64,000 nt of DNA from PHAA01 sp963665865 (lineage in GTDB: Bacteria > Bacillota > Syntrophomonadia > Syntrophomonadales > Syntrophomonadaceae). Location: NCBI GenBank assembly GCA_963665865.2, contig CAXXWF010000001.1, forward strand, positions 1,240,001-1,304,000, written 5' to 3'. A program made the translations under genes and the position numbers. The notes beneath the pieces are model-generated. The model was given only the letters and a program-made list of their open reading frames with translations, was not told the origin of the DNA and ran no database searches. Positions 1 to 7,926 of this stretch are shown here, piece after piece. Position 1 is the stretch's first letter. Every line of letters begins with the position of its first letter.

Positions 1-1
1 C

Positions 2-619
2 ATGAATTTTTTAGATTTAACCTCTATAGCAGGGTATTATGGGGTCTTTTTTCTTTACTTCTTGCTGCTGGGGGGGACCCATGCAGTCATGCTCGGTGCC
101 ATTATCATTTCCAAAGAAGAAAGAGACAAGACTGCCGATTTTTTATTCGTGAAGCCTATTCAACGCAGCAGGGTGATAACTGCCAAGTTAATCGCCATTC
201 TTATCAACCTGGCGATATTTAATATAGTAACCCTATTGGCATCAGTTTTCTTTGTAGCTCAGTATAACAAGGGTGAATCTATAAATAGTCAGATCATCTA
301 CTTAATGATCGCCCTATTCATACTGCAGGTAATCTTTGCAGCCATCGGTGCGGGAATATCAGGGCTGGCCAAAAACACCAAGAAAGCCACTTCATTTGCA
401 ACGACACTATTTCTAATCACGTTTTTGTTATCAACGGCTATAGACCTTTATGGTAGAATTAGTTTTCTAAAATACTTCACACCTTTTAAGTACTTTCCCA
501 TTGCTGACGTTATGAAAGGCTCTTTTGATCCCTTATTCCTTTGCTTAGCGGTGGTTATAATAATCGGATCAACAGCAGTAACTTATATCACCTTCCAAAA
601 ACGCGATATCTTTATATAA
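2..619 (+). CDS. ABC-2 type transporter permease, C-terminal part (5' partial)
   Basis: The protein is hydrophobic, with about five predicted membrane helices (near residues 12-35, 62-88, 97-120, 130-150 and 178-198). A cytoplasmic stretch after the first helix reads SKEERDKTADFLFVKPIQRS, which is typical of ABC-2 permeases that carry a remodelled loop between helices 2 and 3. Such permeases usually have 250-290 residues. The 205 residues visible here begin at the window edge, so the ATG at base 2 is probably internal and the true start, with its ATPase partner, lies upstream. It would form the membrane channel of an ABC exporter; the substrate is unknown. A clear terminator follows about 55 bp downstream, so it is the last gene of its operon. 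Confidence 0.72.
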   Translation: MNFLDLTSIAGYYGVFFLYFLLLGGTHAVMLGAIIISKEERDKTADFLFVKPIQRSRVITAKLIAILINLAIFNIVTLLASVFFVAQYNKGESINSQIIYLMIALFILQVIFAAIGAGISGLAKNTKKATSFATTLFLITFLLSTAIDLYGRISFLKYFTPFKYFPIADVMKGSFDPLFLCLAVVIIIGSTAVTYITFQKRDIFI

Positions 620-673
620 AGTTTGATAAGTGTCTCCACCGCTTACAACTCCATAATAGTCTTAAATTGTACC

Positions 674-707
674 AGAAGCGTCGTAAATCATTGCGACGCT
701 TCTTTTT
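674..707 (+). terminator. Rho-independent terminator after the ABC-2 permease
   Basis: A perfect 10-bp stem (AGAAGCGTCG at 674-683 with CGACGCTTCT at 694-703) encloses a 10-base loop and runs directly into a T-tract ending at 707. It ends the permease transcript. The 250 bp that follow hold no convincing gene and probably carry the promoter of the agr-like operon. Confidence 0.9.
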
Positions 708-960
708 CGGAAAAGAATCACGCCAAATATCCTACAACTGTTGATGATGATATCCACTTTATGGTCTGCGGAACGGTACTTTTGTCTGCCATTATTTATT
801 GCCCGGATCCAATACTAACGATTATGTTAAGAAGGAAAGCGTTAAAGCGGCGACAAAATGTTATTTCCAAAACATCACTGAAACGTTATTATTAGGAAGA
901 AGATGGTAAATTGTTGAACTATTTCTACAAGGGACCTTTATTGCTGTGAGGTGAAAAGCT

Positions 961-2310
961 ATGGATAATATGCCTTTTTACATGGTATTTGTCCAATCAC
1001 TCCCGGAGACTTTAATTCTAATATACATGGGGCTGGTCTTAATCGATGCGAAGCCTCCTGTCATAAAAGTGCTGGGAATAGCTCTTGCCTCTGCCCTGCT
1101 TGGTTTTTTCCTGCGATCCTTACCATTGCCGCTGGGAGCAAATGTTTTTATTCAGATTCCTATTATAACAGCCCTGCTTTGGTATGTATGTAAACTGCCT
1201 TTATCAATGGGGTTAATCAGTACTATCCTGGGTATTTTGAGTGTTACCATGGCGGAGGTCATCTTCGATGCTTTAGTGTCGCTAGTTACTGGAATATCGC
1301 CACCACAAGCCATGGAGATCCCGTTATGGCGCATTTTATACCCCCTCCCCGAATTTTTATTTTTAACTTTATTAATACTTTGGTTTAAACACAGGCGGAT
1401 AAACATAACGAGCCTTATTAAGCCGCTATCTATGACCAACAGAAATAATTTAAATGAAAATGTCAGTCCCATCATACTGCTGGCTATGACGGTTTTATTA
1501 GTAATAATTGCATTTTATTGCGAGTTTTATCTGGAGGGTTTCACACATATTTCAAGACAATATATTATTATTACGCTATTCGCAGTTTCAATGATAGCAG
1601 TATTATTAACGATCACTTTAATCTGGAAAATGTTCTATATAAATAAACAGGAGAGTCTTATGGATATACAAACGCTTAATATCAGTAATCTGCAGGACAT
1701 GATGCAAATTATCAAAGCCCAACGGCATGATTTTATTAATCATCTGCAAGTAATTTACGGGTTGCTTAAGTTGGGGGAAAATGAGCAAATTGAAGATTAT
1801 ATCAGTTCACTATATAAAGAGATACAAATAACGGGGGATATCCTGCGTCTGGCTATTCCGGAGTTAAGTGCCTTTCTGCTGGTGCAGTCCGGTCTGGCGG
1901 CTACAAACAACATATCTTTGGAAATAGAGCAAGAGACTGATCTGGGTGGTCTTCATGTCCCGGCCTCAGAATTAATTGTGGTGGTAGGTAATCTGCTCAA
2001 GAATGCCATGGAAGCCGTCACGAATTTAGAACCGGATCAAAGAAAAGTGAAGCTTAAGATATTTGAAAAATCTAAATATTATGTAATTCAGACTCGAAAT
2101 CATGGGTGGATTCCCCGAGAATTGAAAAGCAAGATATTTGAACCCGGCTTTTCAACTAAAAGTAATGCTGCCGAACGTGGAATAGGACTGGCCTCAGTAA
2201 AATACCAGGTGGAAAAATACCATGGAATGATCGTAGTCAGCAGCCATCCGCAAAAAGGAGTTCGTTTTACGGTATGTTACCCCAAGGAAAGAGGGAGGAA
2301 GAGTGCTTGA
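961..2310 (+). CDS. AgrC-like sensor histidine kinase (GHKL type)
   Basis: The N-terminal half (about residues 1-225) is a polytopic membrane region with six or seven helices. The C-terminal half is a kinase of the AgrC/CitA-like class: the phospho-acceptor motif RHDFINHLQVI puts the histidine at residue 256, the N box NLLKNAMEAV lies near 344-353, and the G box ERGIGLASVK near 405. There is no separate extracellular sensor domain, which fits detection of a small peptide by the membrane region. The ATG follows GAGGTG with good spacing. The stop overlaps the start of the AgrB-like gene, so the two are co-transcribed. With AgrB, a LytTR regulator and an AgrD-like peptide downstream, this is most likely the receptor for the secreted cyclic peptide. 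Confidence 0.88.
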   Translation: MDNMPFYMVFVQSLPETLILIYMGLVLIDAKPPVIKVLGIALASALLGFFLRSLPLPLGANVFIQIPIITALLWYVCKLPLSMGLISTILGILSVTMAEVIFDALVSLVTGISPPQAMEIPLWRILYPLPEFLFLTLLILWFKHRRINITSLIKPLSMTNRNNLNENVSPIILLAMTVLLVIIAFYCEFYLEGFTHISRQYIIITLFAVSMIAVLLTITLIWKMFYINKQESLMDIQTLNISNLQDMMQIIKAQRHDFINHLQVIYGLLKLGENEQIEDYISSLYKEIQITGDILRLAIPELSAFLLVQSGLAATNNISLEIEQETDLGGLHVPASELIVVVGNLLKNAMEAVTNLEPDQRKVKLKIFEKSKYYVIQTRNHGWIPRELKSKIFEPGFSTKSNAAERGIGLASVKYQVEKYHGMIVVSSHPQKGVRFTVCYPKERGRKSA

Positions 2311-2978
2311 GTATTCACGAGTTGGCAGTTAAATGCGCGGCTTATCTGGCGTGGGAACTGGGGAGTAATACCAAACAGGAACTTCGCATGGCTTACGGGC
2401 TGGAAGTGCTGCTGGGTGAGATAGTAAAAATGGTCTTATTATTATGGTTGGCCTGGATGCTGGGTATATTACCGGAGGTCATATTCATTAGTATTACCGC
2501 AGGACTTTTACGGTTGGCATCCGGCGGAGAGCATTGCAGCGAGTACTATCGGTGTCTGATTGGAGGCACCATATGCTTCATATTATTAGGAGTGGGAGTT
2601 CATAACTTAAACATCTTTTTCAACGGTTCAGGTGCTTATATAACTATAGTCGCAAGCATTCTGCTCTCCTGGTCAATACTCTTTAAATACGCTCCCGGCG
2701 AAACTGAGAACAAACCAATAAATAGTGAAGAAGAAAGAGTTAAATTCAGACGACTTTCTATTTTAATTGTCTCTATTTATGGTTTGGTGATGCTGATGCT
2801 GATGCTGATGCATAATTATCTTTTGCGCCCCCTGGTCCTGCCTATCCTGGTTGGGATGGTGGAGCAAGCATTTACGGTAAGCCCCTGGGGGTACCGATTT
2901 ATGCACTTTGTAGATGGGGGCCTAAATTATAAAAAATGGAGTAAAAAGAAGTATGATTCTACGAGTACTAATAGTTGA
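2307..2978 (+). CDS. agrB: AgrB-like peptide-processing membrane endopeptidase
   Basis: AgrB proteins are membrane cysteine proteases that cut the C-terminal tail off AgrD and close the thiolactone ring. The family signature is present as SGGEHCSEYYRC. Counting from the TTG at 2307, the catalytic pair is His76 and Cys83, almost the same positions as in staphylococcal AgrB (His77, Cys84). I chose this TTG because GGGAGGA at 2293-2299 sits seven bases upstream and the start overlaps the kinase stop as TTGA. The longer frame from 2274 lies inside the kinase gene and has no such site. Several hydrophobic helices follow (about 37-60, 84-105, 115-130, 165-190). It overlaps the regulator gene by 26 bp. 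Its substrate is probably the 39-residue peptide at 3886. Confidence 0.9.
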   Translation: MSIHELAVKCAAYLAWELGSNTKQELRMAYGLEVLLGEIVKMVLLLWLAWMLGILPEVIFISITAGLLRLASGGEHCSEYYRCLIGGTICFILLGVGVHNLNIFFNGSGAYITIVASILLSWSILFKYAPGETENKPINSEEERVKFRRLSILIVSIYGLVMLMLMLMHNYLLRPLVLPILVGMVEQAFTVSPWGYRFMHFVDGGLNYKKWSKKKYDSTSTNS

Positions 2979-3675
2979 TGACGAACCGGCAGTAGGTTTA
3001 TATTTAAGAACAATTATCGAGGAAGTGCCTGGTGTGGACGTGGCTGCCATTGCCGCCAGCGGGCAGGAAGCTCTGCAAAAAGCAGCAGTTTATTTACCGC
3101 AGATAGTATTTTTGGATATTGACATGCCGGATATGAATGGGTTAGAACTAGCTCGGACCCTGCTGGAAAGCCAGGAAGACATTTTCCTGGTCTTCGCAAC
3201 CGCATACCCTGATTATGCGCTGCAGGCATTTGAACTGTACTCTTTTGACTATATTCTAAAACCCTTCAATGAAAAACGAATAAAAAAAACCCTGAGCAAA
3301 CTGATTGAAAAAATACAACATCAATCATCCCAGCGATCAGTATTTGACAATTGTATTGCTGTGGAGACACAGACCGGAAAGATATGGCTGAATCCAGGTG
3401 AAATACAATATATTGAAAGCCGCAAACCCAGCACTATTATAAAAACCTTGACCAAGACTTATATAACCAAAGGCGGCATGGATATTTTTGAAAAAATACT
3501 GCAGCCATATAATTTCTGCCGTTGTCATCGCAGCTATCTGATCAACCCTAAATCAATAAAAGAGATTATCCGTTCTGGCCGGACTTTTCAAATAGCTTTG
3601 ATTTCAGGCGAAAGGATTTTATTAAGCAGAAGACAGGAGAAGACCTTAAGAGACATACTCCAGTACCGGGTTTAA
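2953..3675 (+). CDS. AgrA-like LytTR response regulator
   Basis: The receiver domain spans about residues 3-120; the phosphorylated aspartate is Asp55 in FLDIDMPD and the conserved acidic pair is Asp9-Asp10. A LytTR DNA-binding domain follows at about 140-238, ending with the CRCHRSYLIN and LSRRQEKTLRDIL segments typical of the family. LytTR regulators bind paired direct repeats about two helical turns apart. Such a pair lies just downstream at 3777-3809, before the peptide gene, which suggests positive feedback. The start overlaps the end of the AgrB gene. It is the cytoplasmic output of the kinase encoded at 961-2310. Confidence 0.9.
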   Translation: MILRVLIVDDEPAVGLYLRTIIEEVPGVDVAAIAASGQEALQKAAVYLPQIVFLDIDMPDMNGLELARTLLESQEDIFLVFATAYPDYALQAFELYSFDYILKPFNEKRIKKTLSKLIEKIQHQSSQRSVFDNCIAVETQTGKIWLNPGEIQYIESRKPSTIIKTLTKTYITKGGMDIFEKILQPYNFCRCHRSYLINPKSIKEIIRSGRTFQIALISGERILLSRRQEKTLRDILQYRV

Positions 3676-3716
3676 TATACAGAGAAATAATAGGAGAAGA
3701 TAATAAAAGACGATTC

Positions 3717-3747
3717 AAGCAGCTGAATTTATGTCGGCTGTTTTTTT
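3717..3747 (+). terminator. Possible terminator after the LytTR regulator
   Basis: AAGCAGC (3717-3723) pairs with GCTGTTT (3737-3743), one pair being a G-T wobble, and runs into seven Ts. The stem is short, so termination may be partial. It would separate the kinase-agrB-regulator transcript from the peptide gene, which has its own promoter-like region. Confidence 0.5.
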
Positions 3748-3776
3748 GTCAAAAACCGCATTGTTTCGACATAACC

Positions 3777-3809
3777 TAACCCATTGGGAAGCAAATTTAA
3801 CCCATTGGG
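3777..3809 (+). promoter_or_regulatory. Paired direct repeats, candidate LytTR (AgrA) binding site
   Basis: TAACCCATTGGG occurs at 3777-3788 and again, identically, at 3798-3809, exactly 21 bp apart. LytTR regulators such as AgrA recognise two roughly 9-bp repeats with a 21-22 bp period. A degenerate third copy (TTACTATTGGG) lies at 3826-3836. The pair ends about 10 bp upstream of a promoter-like sequence for the AgrD-like gene. A heptamer matching a Spo0A box (TTCGACA, reverse TGTCGAA) lies just before it at 3765-3771, but may be chance. Confidence 0.65.
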
Positions 3810-3819
3810 CGCAGAAGAC

Positions 3820-3847
3820 TTGAAATTACTATTGGGTGAATTATATT
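3820..3847 (+). promoter_or_regulatory. Candidate promoter of the AgrD-like gene
   Basis: TTGAAA (3820-3825) and TATATT (3842-3847) are 16 bp apart, a usable sigma-A arrangement. It lies directly downstream of the 21-bp-spaced repeats, as expected for an AgrA-activated promoter. Confidence 0.45.
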
Positions 3848-3885
3848 AATAGATAATACCTAATAAATGGAAGGGAGGAGAATCT

Positions 3886-4005
3886 ATGATGAAATCAAAG
3901 CTATTTATTATCCGCACTTTGTCCATGTTTCTATTGTTCGTAGCCACTGTCACTGTACAACCTGCTTGTTTGTTGTTTTGGTATCAGCCGAAACTGCCCG
4001 AATAA
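3886..4005 (+). CDS. agrD: AgrD-like cyclic lactone autoinducer pro-peptide
   Basis: This 39-residue reading frame has the three-part layout of AgrD: a positively charged hydrophobic N-terminal leader (KSKLFIIRTLSMFLLFVATV), a Cys-centred core (PACLLFW, Cys28), and a C-terminal recognition tail with spaced prolines and an acid (YQPKLPE). Clostridial AgrD peptides have a closely similar core and a tail of the pattern QPxxPE. By analogy the ring would be Cys28 to Trp32, with AgrB cutting between Trp32 and Tyr33. The start has a strong GGGAGGAG site upstream; either of two adjacent ATGs (3886 or 3889) could be used. It is preceded by paired LytTR-type repeats. The ring residues and cut site are inferred. 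Confidence 0.85.
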   Translation: MMKSKLFIIRTLSMFLLFVATVTVQPACLLFWYQPKLPE

Positions 4006-4111
4006 ATCATTAATAATGGGGTATATATGTTTCCATTAAGAGGATTCGCAGCTCAAGTACTTATTTTCACCTTATTAAGCAATCAGGTGTCACTTGTACA
4101 TTAAGAAACAC

Positions 4112-4188
4112 AAAAAGAGACAGGGGACGTTTTGTTAGCCATCAAATCAAGACTCAAGATGGCATACAACTCGTCCCCTATCTCTTTT
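4112..4188. repeat. Palindromic GGGGACG repeat in the 4006-4443 gap
   Basis: An 18-base arm at 4112-4129 (ending AGGGGACG) pairs with 4172-4188 (starting CGTCCCCT), with one bulge and a 42-base spacer. It belongs to the dispersed GGGGACG palindrome family of this window. It may also serve as a transcription barrier after agrD, although no T-tract follows. The rest of the 438-bp gap holds only a 25-codon frame at 4027-4104 with no good ribosome site, and presumably the sppA promoter. Confidence 0.6.
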
Positions 4189-4443
4189 ATCCAGAGGTTA
4201 TTTGAGGCATTTCGATCGTTTTTTCTGTTGGCGAAATATATTATTGGCAGACCTCACCTCCCTGGTTTAGTTTTACTATACCCAGTTTAGCCTGGCAAGA
4301 AATAGCGGCACTGGTAGATGACTTCTTGACGGACAAAACCCTGTATTGTAAGATTGTTCCAGTCGGGAACTACACAAAAATTTCAAAATCATGAAAATGC
4401 CCGGAATTAAAGTTTGATTATCTTATAATAAGGAGTAGTTGCT

Positions 4444-5442
4444 ATGAATAAGAAAAGATGGTGGGCACTGGCCATATTTGCCGTTTTGTTAGTAGTGTGG
4501 GCAGTCAGCGCCACCAAAGTAAAACAGATTGAATCAACAAGCACCTCTAATTATCTGACCTATTTAAACCGAATAGAGAACAAACAGGCTTTAACTACCC
4601 AAATCTACCGACCGGGAAAAGGCAAAATATTAGCCTTGGTTAAGCTTGAAGGGGAGATAACGGAAACACCTGCTAGTAGTCCTAGCGTGAGCAGCACCTA
4701 TAATCATCAGGTATTTCTAGAGCAGCTCGATTCTGCTTTTTCCCGTGAAGATGTAAAAGGGGTAATCATGCAGGTTAATTCACCTGGCGGCGGTGTGTAT
4801 GAAAGTGATGAAATTTATAATCGTCTATTAGAGTTAAAGGCTAAATACAAAAAACCATTGGTAGTATATATGGGCCAGGAAGCCGCTTCCGGTGGATTTT
4901 ATGTGTCCATGGCGGCCGACAAGATATATGCCAACCGTAATACCATTACTGGTTCGATTGGAGTGATCCTTAGGACTTATAATTACCAAGAGTTGGCCGA
5001 TAAAATAGGGGTTAAGGATGTAACCTTCAAAAGCGGTCCGCAAAAGGACCTTTTAAATCCTATGCGCCCTTTAAATGCAGAGGAAGCTGCGATTGCCCAA
5101 GGTATCGTGAACGAAAGCTACGGCTATTTTGTGGATGTAGTAGCGAAAGGGAGGAATATGGACCGGAACCAGGTCTTACAGTTGGCAGATGGGCGAATTT
5201 ATTCAGGACCCCAGGCCAAAAACCTGGGTTTGGTAGATGAACTGGGCAACCTCGATCAGGCTATTAATGGGACAGCCGAACTGGCTAATATAACTGATCC
5301 CCAGGTCTTGTTATTTGAAAATCCAGGTCCTGATCTCTTCAGCTGGATCACATCCATGCGTGCATCGTCTTTTGATTTGCTGGGATTGAAGCAGCAAGTA
5401 GACCAAACGCTAGCGCCCCAACTTATGTACATTGCTAACTGA
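4444..5442 (+). CDS. sppA: Signal peptide peptidase SppA
   Basis: SppA is a membrane-anchored serine protease that degrades cleaved signal peptides and other membrane-associated peptides, and acts on the outer face of the membrane. One N-terminal helix (about residues 5-24) anchors the protein. The catalytic serine is Ser149 in GQEAASGGFYVSMAA and the general-base lysine is Lys196 in FKSGPQKDLLNP, matching the Ser-Lys dyad of Bacillus SppA in motif and spacing. The 332-residue length fits the short bacterial form with one protease domain. The ATG follows AAGGAG. An RDD-family membrane protein starts 12 bp downstream, a common arrangement (SppA next to a small membrane protein), so both are probably one operon. 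Confidence 0.94.
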   Translation: MNKKRWWALAIFAVLLVVWAVSATKVKQIESTSTSNYLTYLNRIENKQALTTQIYRPGKGKILALVKLEGEITETPASSPSVSSTYNHQVFLEQLDSAFSREDVKGVIMQVNSPGGGVYESDEIYNRLLELKAKYKKPLVVYMGQEAASGGFYVSMAADKIYANRNTITGSIGVILRTYNYQELADKIGVKDVTFKSGPQKDLLNPMRPLNAEEAAIAQGIVNESYGYFVDVVAKGRNMDRNQVLQLADGRIYSGPQAKNLGLVDELGNLDQAINGTAELANITDPQVLLFENPGPDLFSWITSMRASSFDLLGLKQQVDQTLAPQLMYIAN

Positions 5443-5454
5443 GGAGGAAAATAT

Positions 5455-6000
5455 ATGACCGAATATGGTGAAAATATCTGGGCCCCTGAGCCGGAACCTA
5501 CTATCGCCCCATCAGGCGAAACCAAGCTAAACAAGTATCGGGCGGCTGGTTTCTGGATACGTCTTTTCGCGTTTTTAATAGACCTGCTAGTGATAATGGG
5601 GCTAAATGCAATAATATGGGATTCGTGGCTGCCCGTGGCCGCACAGCCATCTTTCATTTATCAGGTTTTACATACTAATGCATTGTTTTTGGGCATTACC
5701 GGCGCACTCTATTTCATACTTATGACCCACTATTTCCAGCAGACGCTGGGCAAAATGATATTCGGGATTAAGGTAGTCCAGTACAGTGGAGAGCCTTTAA
5801 GTTGGATAACCGTAATTTTTCGTGAACTGGTGGCTCGAAGCCTATCTCAAATCATGGGCCTTAACTTGGGTTACCTGGTATGTTGGTTCAATGCTGAAAA
5901 GCGGTGCGCACATGACTTTTTGAGTGATACTTGGGTAGTTTATGAAAAGCCCATTGGCGATTCTTACTTGATTCAGCTTGAAGCGAATCAGGCAGTATAG
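5455..6000 (+). CDS. RDD family membrane protein
   Basis: The protein has the RDD-domain signature: an Arg-containing start of helix 1 with a membrane Asp (FWIRLFAFLIDLLVIMG, about residues 32-48), a second helix around 68-88, the motif TLGKMIFGIKVV, and an end segment CAHDFLSDTWVVYEK. Three or four membrane helices are predicted. RDD proteins are poorly characterised; some act in ion exchange or stress tolerance. The gene has a GGAGGA site and follows sppA by 12 bp, so they are likely co-expressed. The N-terminal 25 residues are Pro/Glu-rich and cytoplasmic. Confidence 0.88.
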   Translation: MTEYGENIWAPEPEPTIAPSGETKLNKYRAAGFWIRLFAFLIDLLVIMGLNAIIWDSWLPVAAQPSFIYQVLHTNALFLGITGALYFILMTHYFQQTLGKMIFGIKVVQYSGEPLSWITVIFRELVARSLSQIMGLNLGYLVCWFNAEKRCAHDFLSDTWVVYEKPIGDSYLIQLEANQAV

Positions 6001-6139
6001 GGCAATAGCATCTTACACAAGGCATCATATAAACTAGTCAACAACTACAATATAATAGTCTTTGAAGAACTACAGATTAAGAATATGAGCAAGAACCGTC
6101 ATTTGGCCAAATCAATCTCCGATGTAAATTATTTCCAGG

Positions 6140-6631
6140 TTGGTGAAGAAAATGTTTACATATATTCTTTACATCGTTACAATAATTCTTTTATTGTTAT
6201 CATTCATTAAAAATAAGCAGAAAACAGCCTTAGCGCTAAGAAAAGCATGGAATAGTTTTTTAAACGTACTCCCCCAATTTCTTGCTATTTTAATAATTGT
6301 CGGAGTATTACTTGCATGCTTGGATGCAAAAACACTACAAAGTATCATGGGAAGTAAATCCGGTGTGAAAGGAATGATCTTGGCATCCATCGTCGGTTCA
6401 ATCACTATAATTCCTGTTTTTACCGTTCTTCCTATTGCTTCTGAATTAGTCAAGAATGGTGCCGGCTTGATGCAAATTGCAGTTTTTATCTCTACACTAA
6501 CTACGGTTGGCTTTGCGACCATGCCATTAGAAATCAAGTATTTTGGACGCAAAGTCACTTTGTTGCGTAATATCTTGGCTTATCTATTCTCCTTTTTAGT
6601 TGCTTTTTCAATTGGAGTATTACTGACGTGA
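6140..6631 (+). CDS. Half-permease, DUF318/ArsP-like, first member of a pair
   Basis: The protein has 163 residues with about four or five helices. The central segment LRKAWNSFLNVLPQFLAILIIVG followed by GVKGMILASIVGSITIIPVF resembles one half of the predicted-permease family that includes ArsP. The next gene (6628) encodes the other half with the matching motif (IMGEKSGIEGTLVAFLLGAVTAVPLY), so the two probably form a heterodimer equal to one full permease. The frame opens at a TTG (6140), but the ATG at 6152 has a better upstream GGTGA and may be the real start. The genes overlap by four bases (GTGA). The substrate is not evident. Confidence 0.72.
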   Translation: MVKKMFTYILYIVTIILLLLSFIKNKQKTALALRKAWNSFLNVLPQFLAILIIVGVLLACLDAKTLQSIMGSKSGVKGMILASIVGSITIIPVFTVLPIASELVKNGAGLMQIAVFISTLTTVGFATMPLEIKYFGRKVTLLRNILAYLFSFLVAFSIGVLLT

Positions 6632-7161
6632 AAAATATATTAGTAAAGTACCGGTTTCTGATAATTGTAATCATTTTACTTCTTTTCGTACAGATTATAT
6701 TTCCCCAGATTGGAAGGAAATCGTTAATTTTTACTGGTACGAATTTTATCAATTTTTTATTTATACTCACACCTATCTTCATATGTATTGGATTAATGGA
6801 TGTCTGGATAGAGAAAGACATGCTGATAAAAATCATGGGCGAAAAATCAGGTATAGAAGGTACTCTGGTTGCTTTTTTGCTGGGGGCAGTTACTGCCGTT
6901 CCGTTGTATGCGCTTTTACCGGTGGCAGGGATGTTGCTAAAAAAAGGCAGCAAACTGTCCAACGTTTTGATTTTCTTATGTTCATGTACCAGTATCAGAA
7001 TACCTTTGTTGCTTTTTTTGGCATCCTCCCTGGGATGGAAATATACCCTAGCTAGTTTTATCTTAAATATATTTGTTGTTATTATCATTAGTTATACTAT
7101 TGAAAAAATTCTAACCGAAAAAGATAAAAAGATAATTTATGATAACGCCAATAGACTATAA
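6628..7161 (+). CDS. Half-permease, DUF318/ArsP-like, second member of a pair
   Basis: The gene starts with GTG and overlaps the stop of the preceding gene, which indicates translational coupling. The 177-residue product has about five helices and repeats the signature of its neighbour: IKIMGEKSGIEGTLVAFLLG then AVTAVPLYALLPVAGMLLKKG here, against IMGSKSGVKGMILASIVG then SITIIPVFTVLPIASELVKNG there. This is the internal two-fold symmetry of full-length permeases split over two genes. It has a short charged C-terminus. Heavy-metal, organoarsenical or small-ion transport are all possible; nothing nearby points to one. Confidence 0.7.
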   Translation: MKNILVKYRFLIIVIILLLFVQIIFPQIGRKSLIFTGTNFINFLFILTPIFICIGLMDVWIEKDMLIKIMGEKSGIEGTLVAFLLGAVTAVPLYALLPVAGMLLKKGSKLSNVLIFLCSCTSIRIPLLLFLASSLGWKYTLASFILNIFVVIIISYTIEKILTEKDKKIIYDNANRL

Positions 7162-7242
7162 TAACTTTCCTAGTTACGGTTCTTGCCTTGCGCAAAACGC
7201 AAGATTCGGTACCATATATTCGGCAACCAAGTCACCAATTGA

Positions 7243-7266
7243 GGGGGCAAGGGGGGGAGCGGGGGG
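7243..7266 (+). other. G-tract cluster, possible G-quadruplex
   Basis: Runs of five, seven and six Gs are separated only by CAA and AGC. The seven-G run can supply two tracts, giving the four needed for a quadruplex. It lies in the gap between the permease pair and the DMT transporter, about 50 bp before the transporter start. This is the most G-rich spot in the window. Confidence 0.5.
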
Positions 7267-7316
7267 CGAAAACAAAGTGTCGGTTCTTTTGCCTGCATTG
7301 GATTGGAGGATGATTT

Positions 7317-7742
7317 ATGAATTACTATTTCGGAATCGGTCTCACCATTTTATCGAACATTCTATACCACGTTTTTCAAAAATCTATACCGGGAAATGTT
7401 AATCCCATCGGATCTTTAATTGTGACATATCTAACAGCGACTGTTGCCTGCATAATACTCTTCCCTTTCATACCCGGACAAACCGGGATAATGACTGCAT
7501 TCAAAGAAATTAATTGGGCAAGTATTGCTCTAGGATTTGCGATTATAGGTCTGGAAGCAGGATTTCTGTTAGCCTACCGGGCAGGCTGGCAAATCAGCCT
7601 GGCAGCAGGGATCTCCAATGTGATAGTGTCTGCTATTTTAGTTGTAGTTGGCTTGTCTTTTTACCGGGAACATTTAACCCCCCAAAACATAACCGGGGTT
7701 GTATTTTGCTTAATCGGCCTGTTATTAATACAACAAAAATAA
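7317..7742 (+). CDS. Half-size EamA/DMT-family transporter
   Basis: The protein has 141 residues with four or five membrane helices and ends in NITGVVFCLIGLLLIQQK, typical of the last helices of EamA (DUF6) proteins. Full EamA transporters have two such repeats (about 280-300 residues), so this is a single-repeat form that would have to dimerise, as small multidrug resistance proteins do. The ATG has a GGAGG about eight bases upstream. It stands alone: the flanking permease gene ends 155 bp before and a palindromic repeat follows. Substrate unknown. Confidence 0.78.
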   Translation: MNYYFGIGLTILSNILYHVFQKSIPGNVNPIGSLIVTYLTATVACIILFPFIPGQTGIMTAFKEINWASIALGFAIIGLEAGFLLAYRAGWQISLAAGISNVIVSAILVVVGLSFYREHLTPQNITGVVFCLIGLLLIQQK

Positions 7743-7785
7743 TCTTTTGCGCAGCTTCTGAATATGTGTAAACAGCGGTAAACTG

Positions 7786-7876
7786 AGGGGACGGTTCTGT
7801 TGATGGAACTGAAATAGCGTGGTATTATTGATAGAATGCTATGCTAAGAACAATCCAGAGAACCGTCCCTTGTTTC
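7786..7876. repeat. Palindromic GGGACGGTTCT repeat upstream of the radical SAM gene
   Basis: GGGACGGTTCT (7788-7798) is matched by AGAACCGTCCC (7859-7869), with a 60-base spacer. The right arm continues into CTTGTTTC, as in the other family members. It lies 50-140 bp upstream of the radical SAM start and explains the apparent N-terminal extension of that reading frame. Confidence 0.7.
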
Positions 7877-7926
7877 GCGTTCTTAATCAATTTGGTGATA
7901 ATTTGTTCTTTATGGAGGTAATAATT

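Noticed and set aside
623..895. 90-codon open frame after the ABC-2 permease
   Set aside because: It runs straight through the terminator at 674-707, has no ribosome site and an implausible composition.
3765..3771. Spo0A box upstream of agrD
   Set aside because: A single 7-base match can occur by chance in a gap of this size; mentioned only as a side note.
4027..4104. 25-codon frame after agrD (MFPLRGFAAQVLIF..)
   Set aside because: No convincing ribosome site and no recognisable feature; not enough to call a gene.
7139..7402. 87-codon frame across the G-run cluster
   Set aside because: It overlaps the DMT transporter start in another frame and codes low-complexity Gly-rich sequence.
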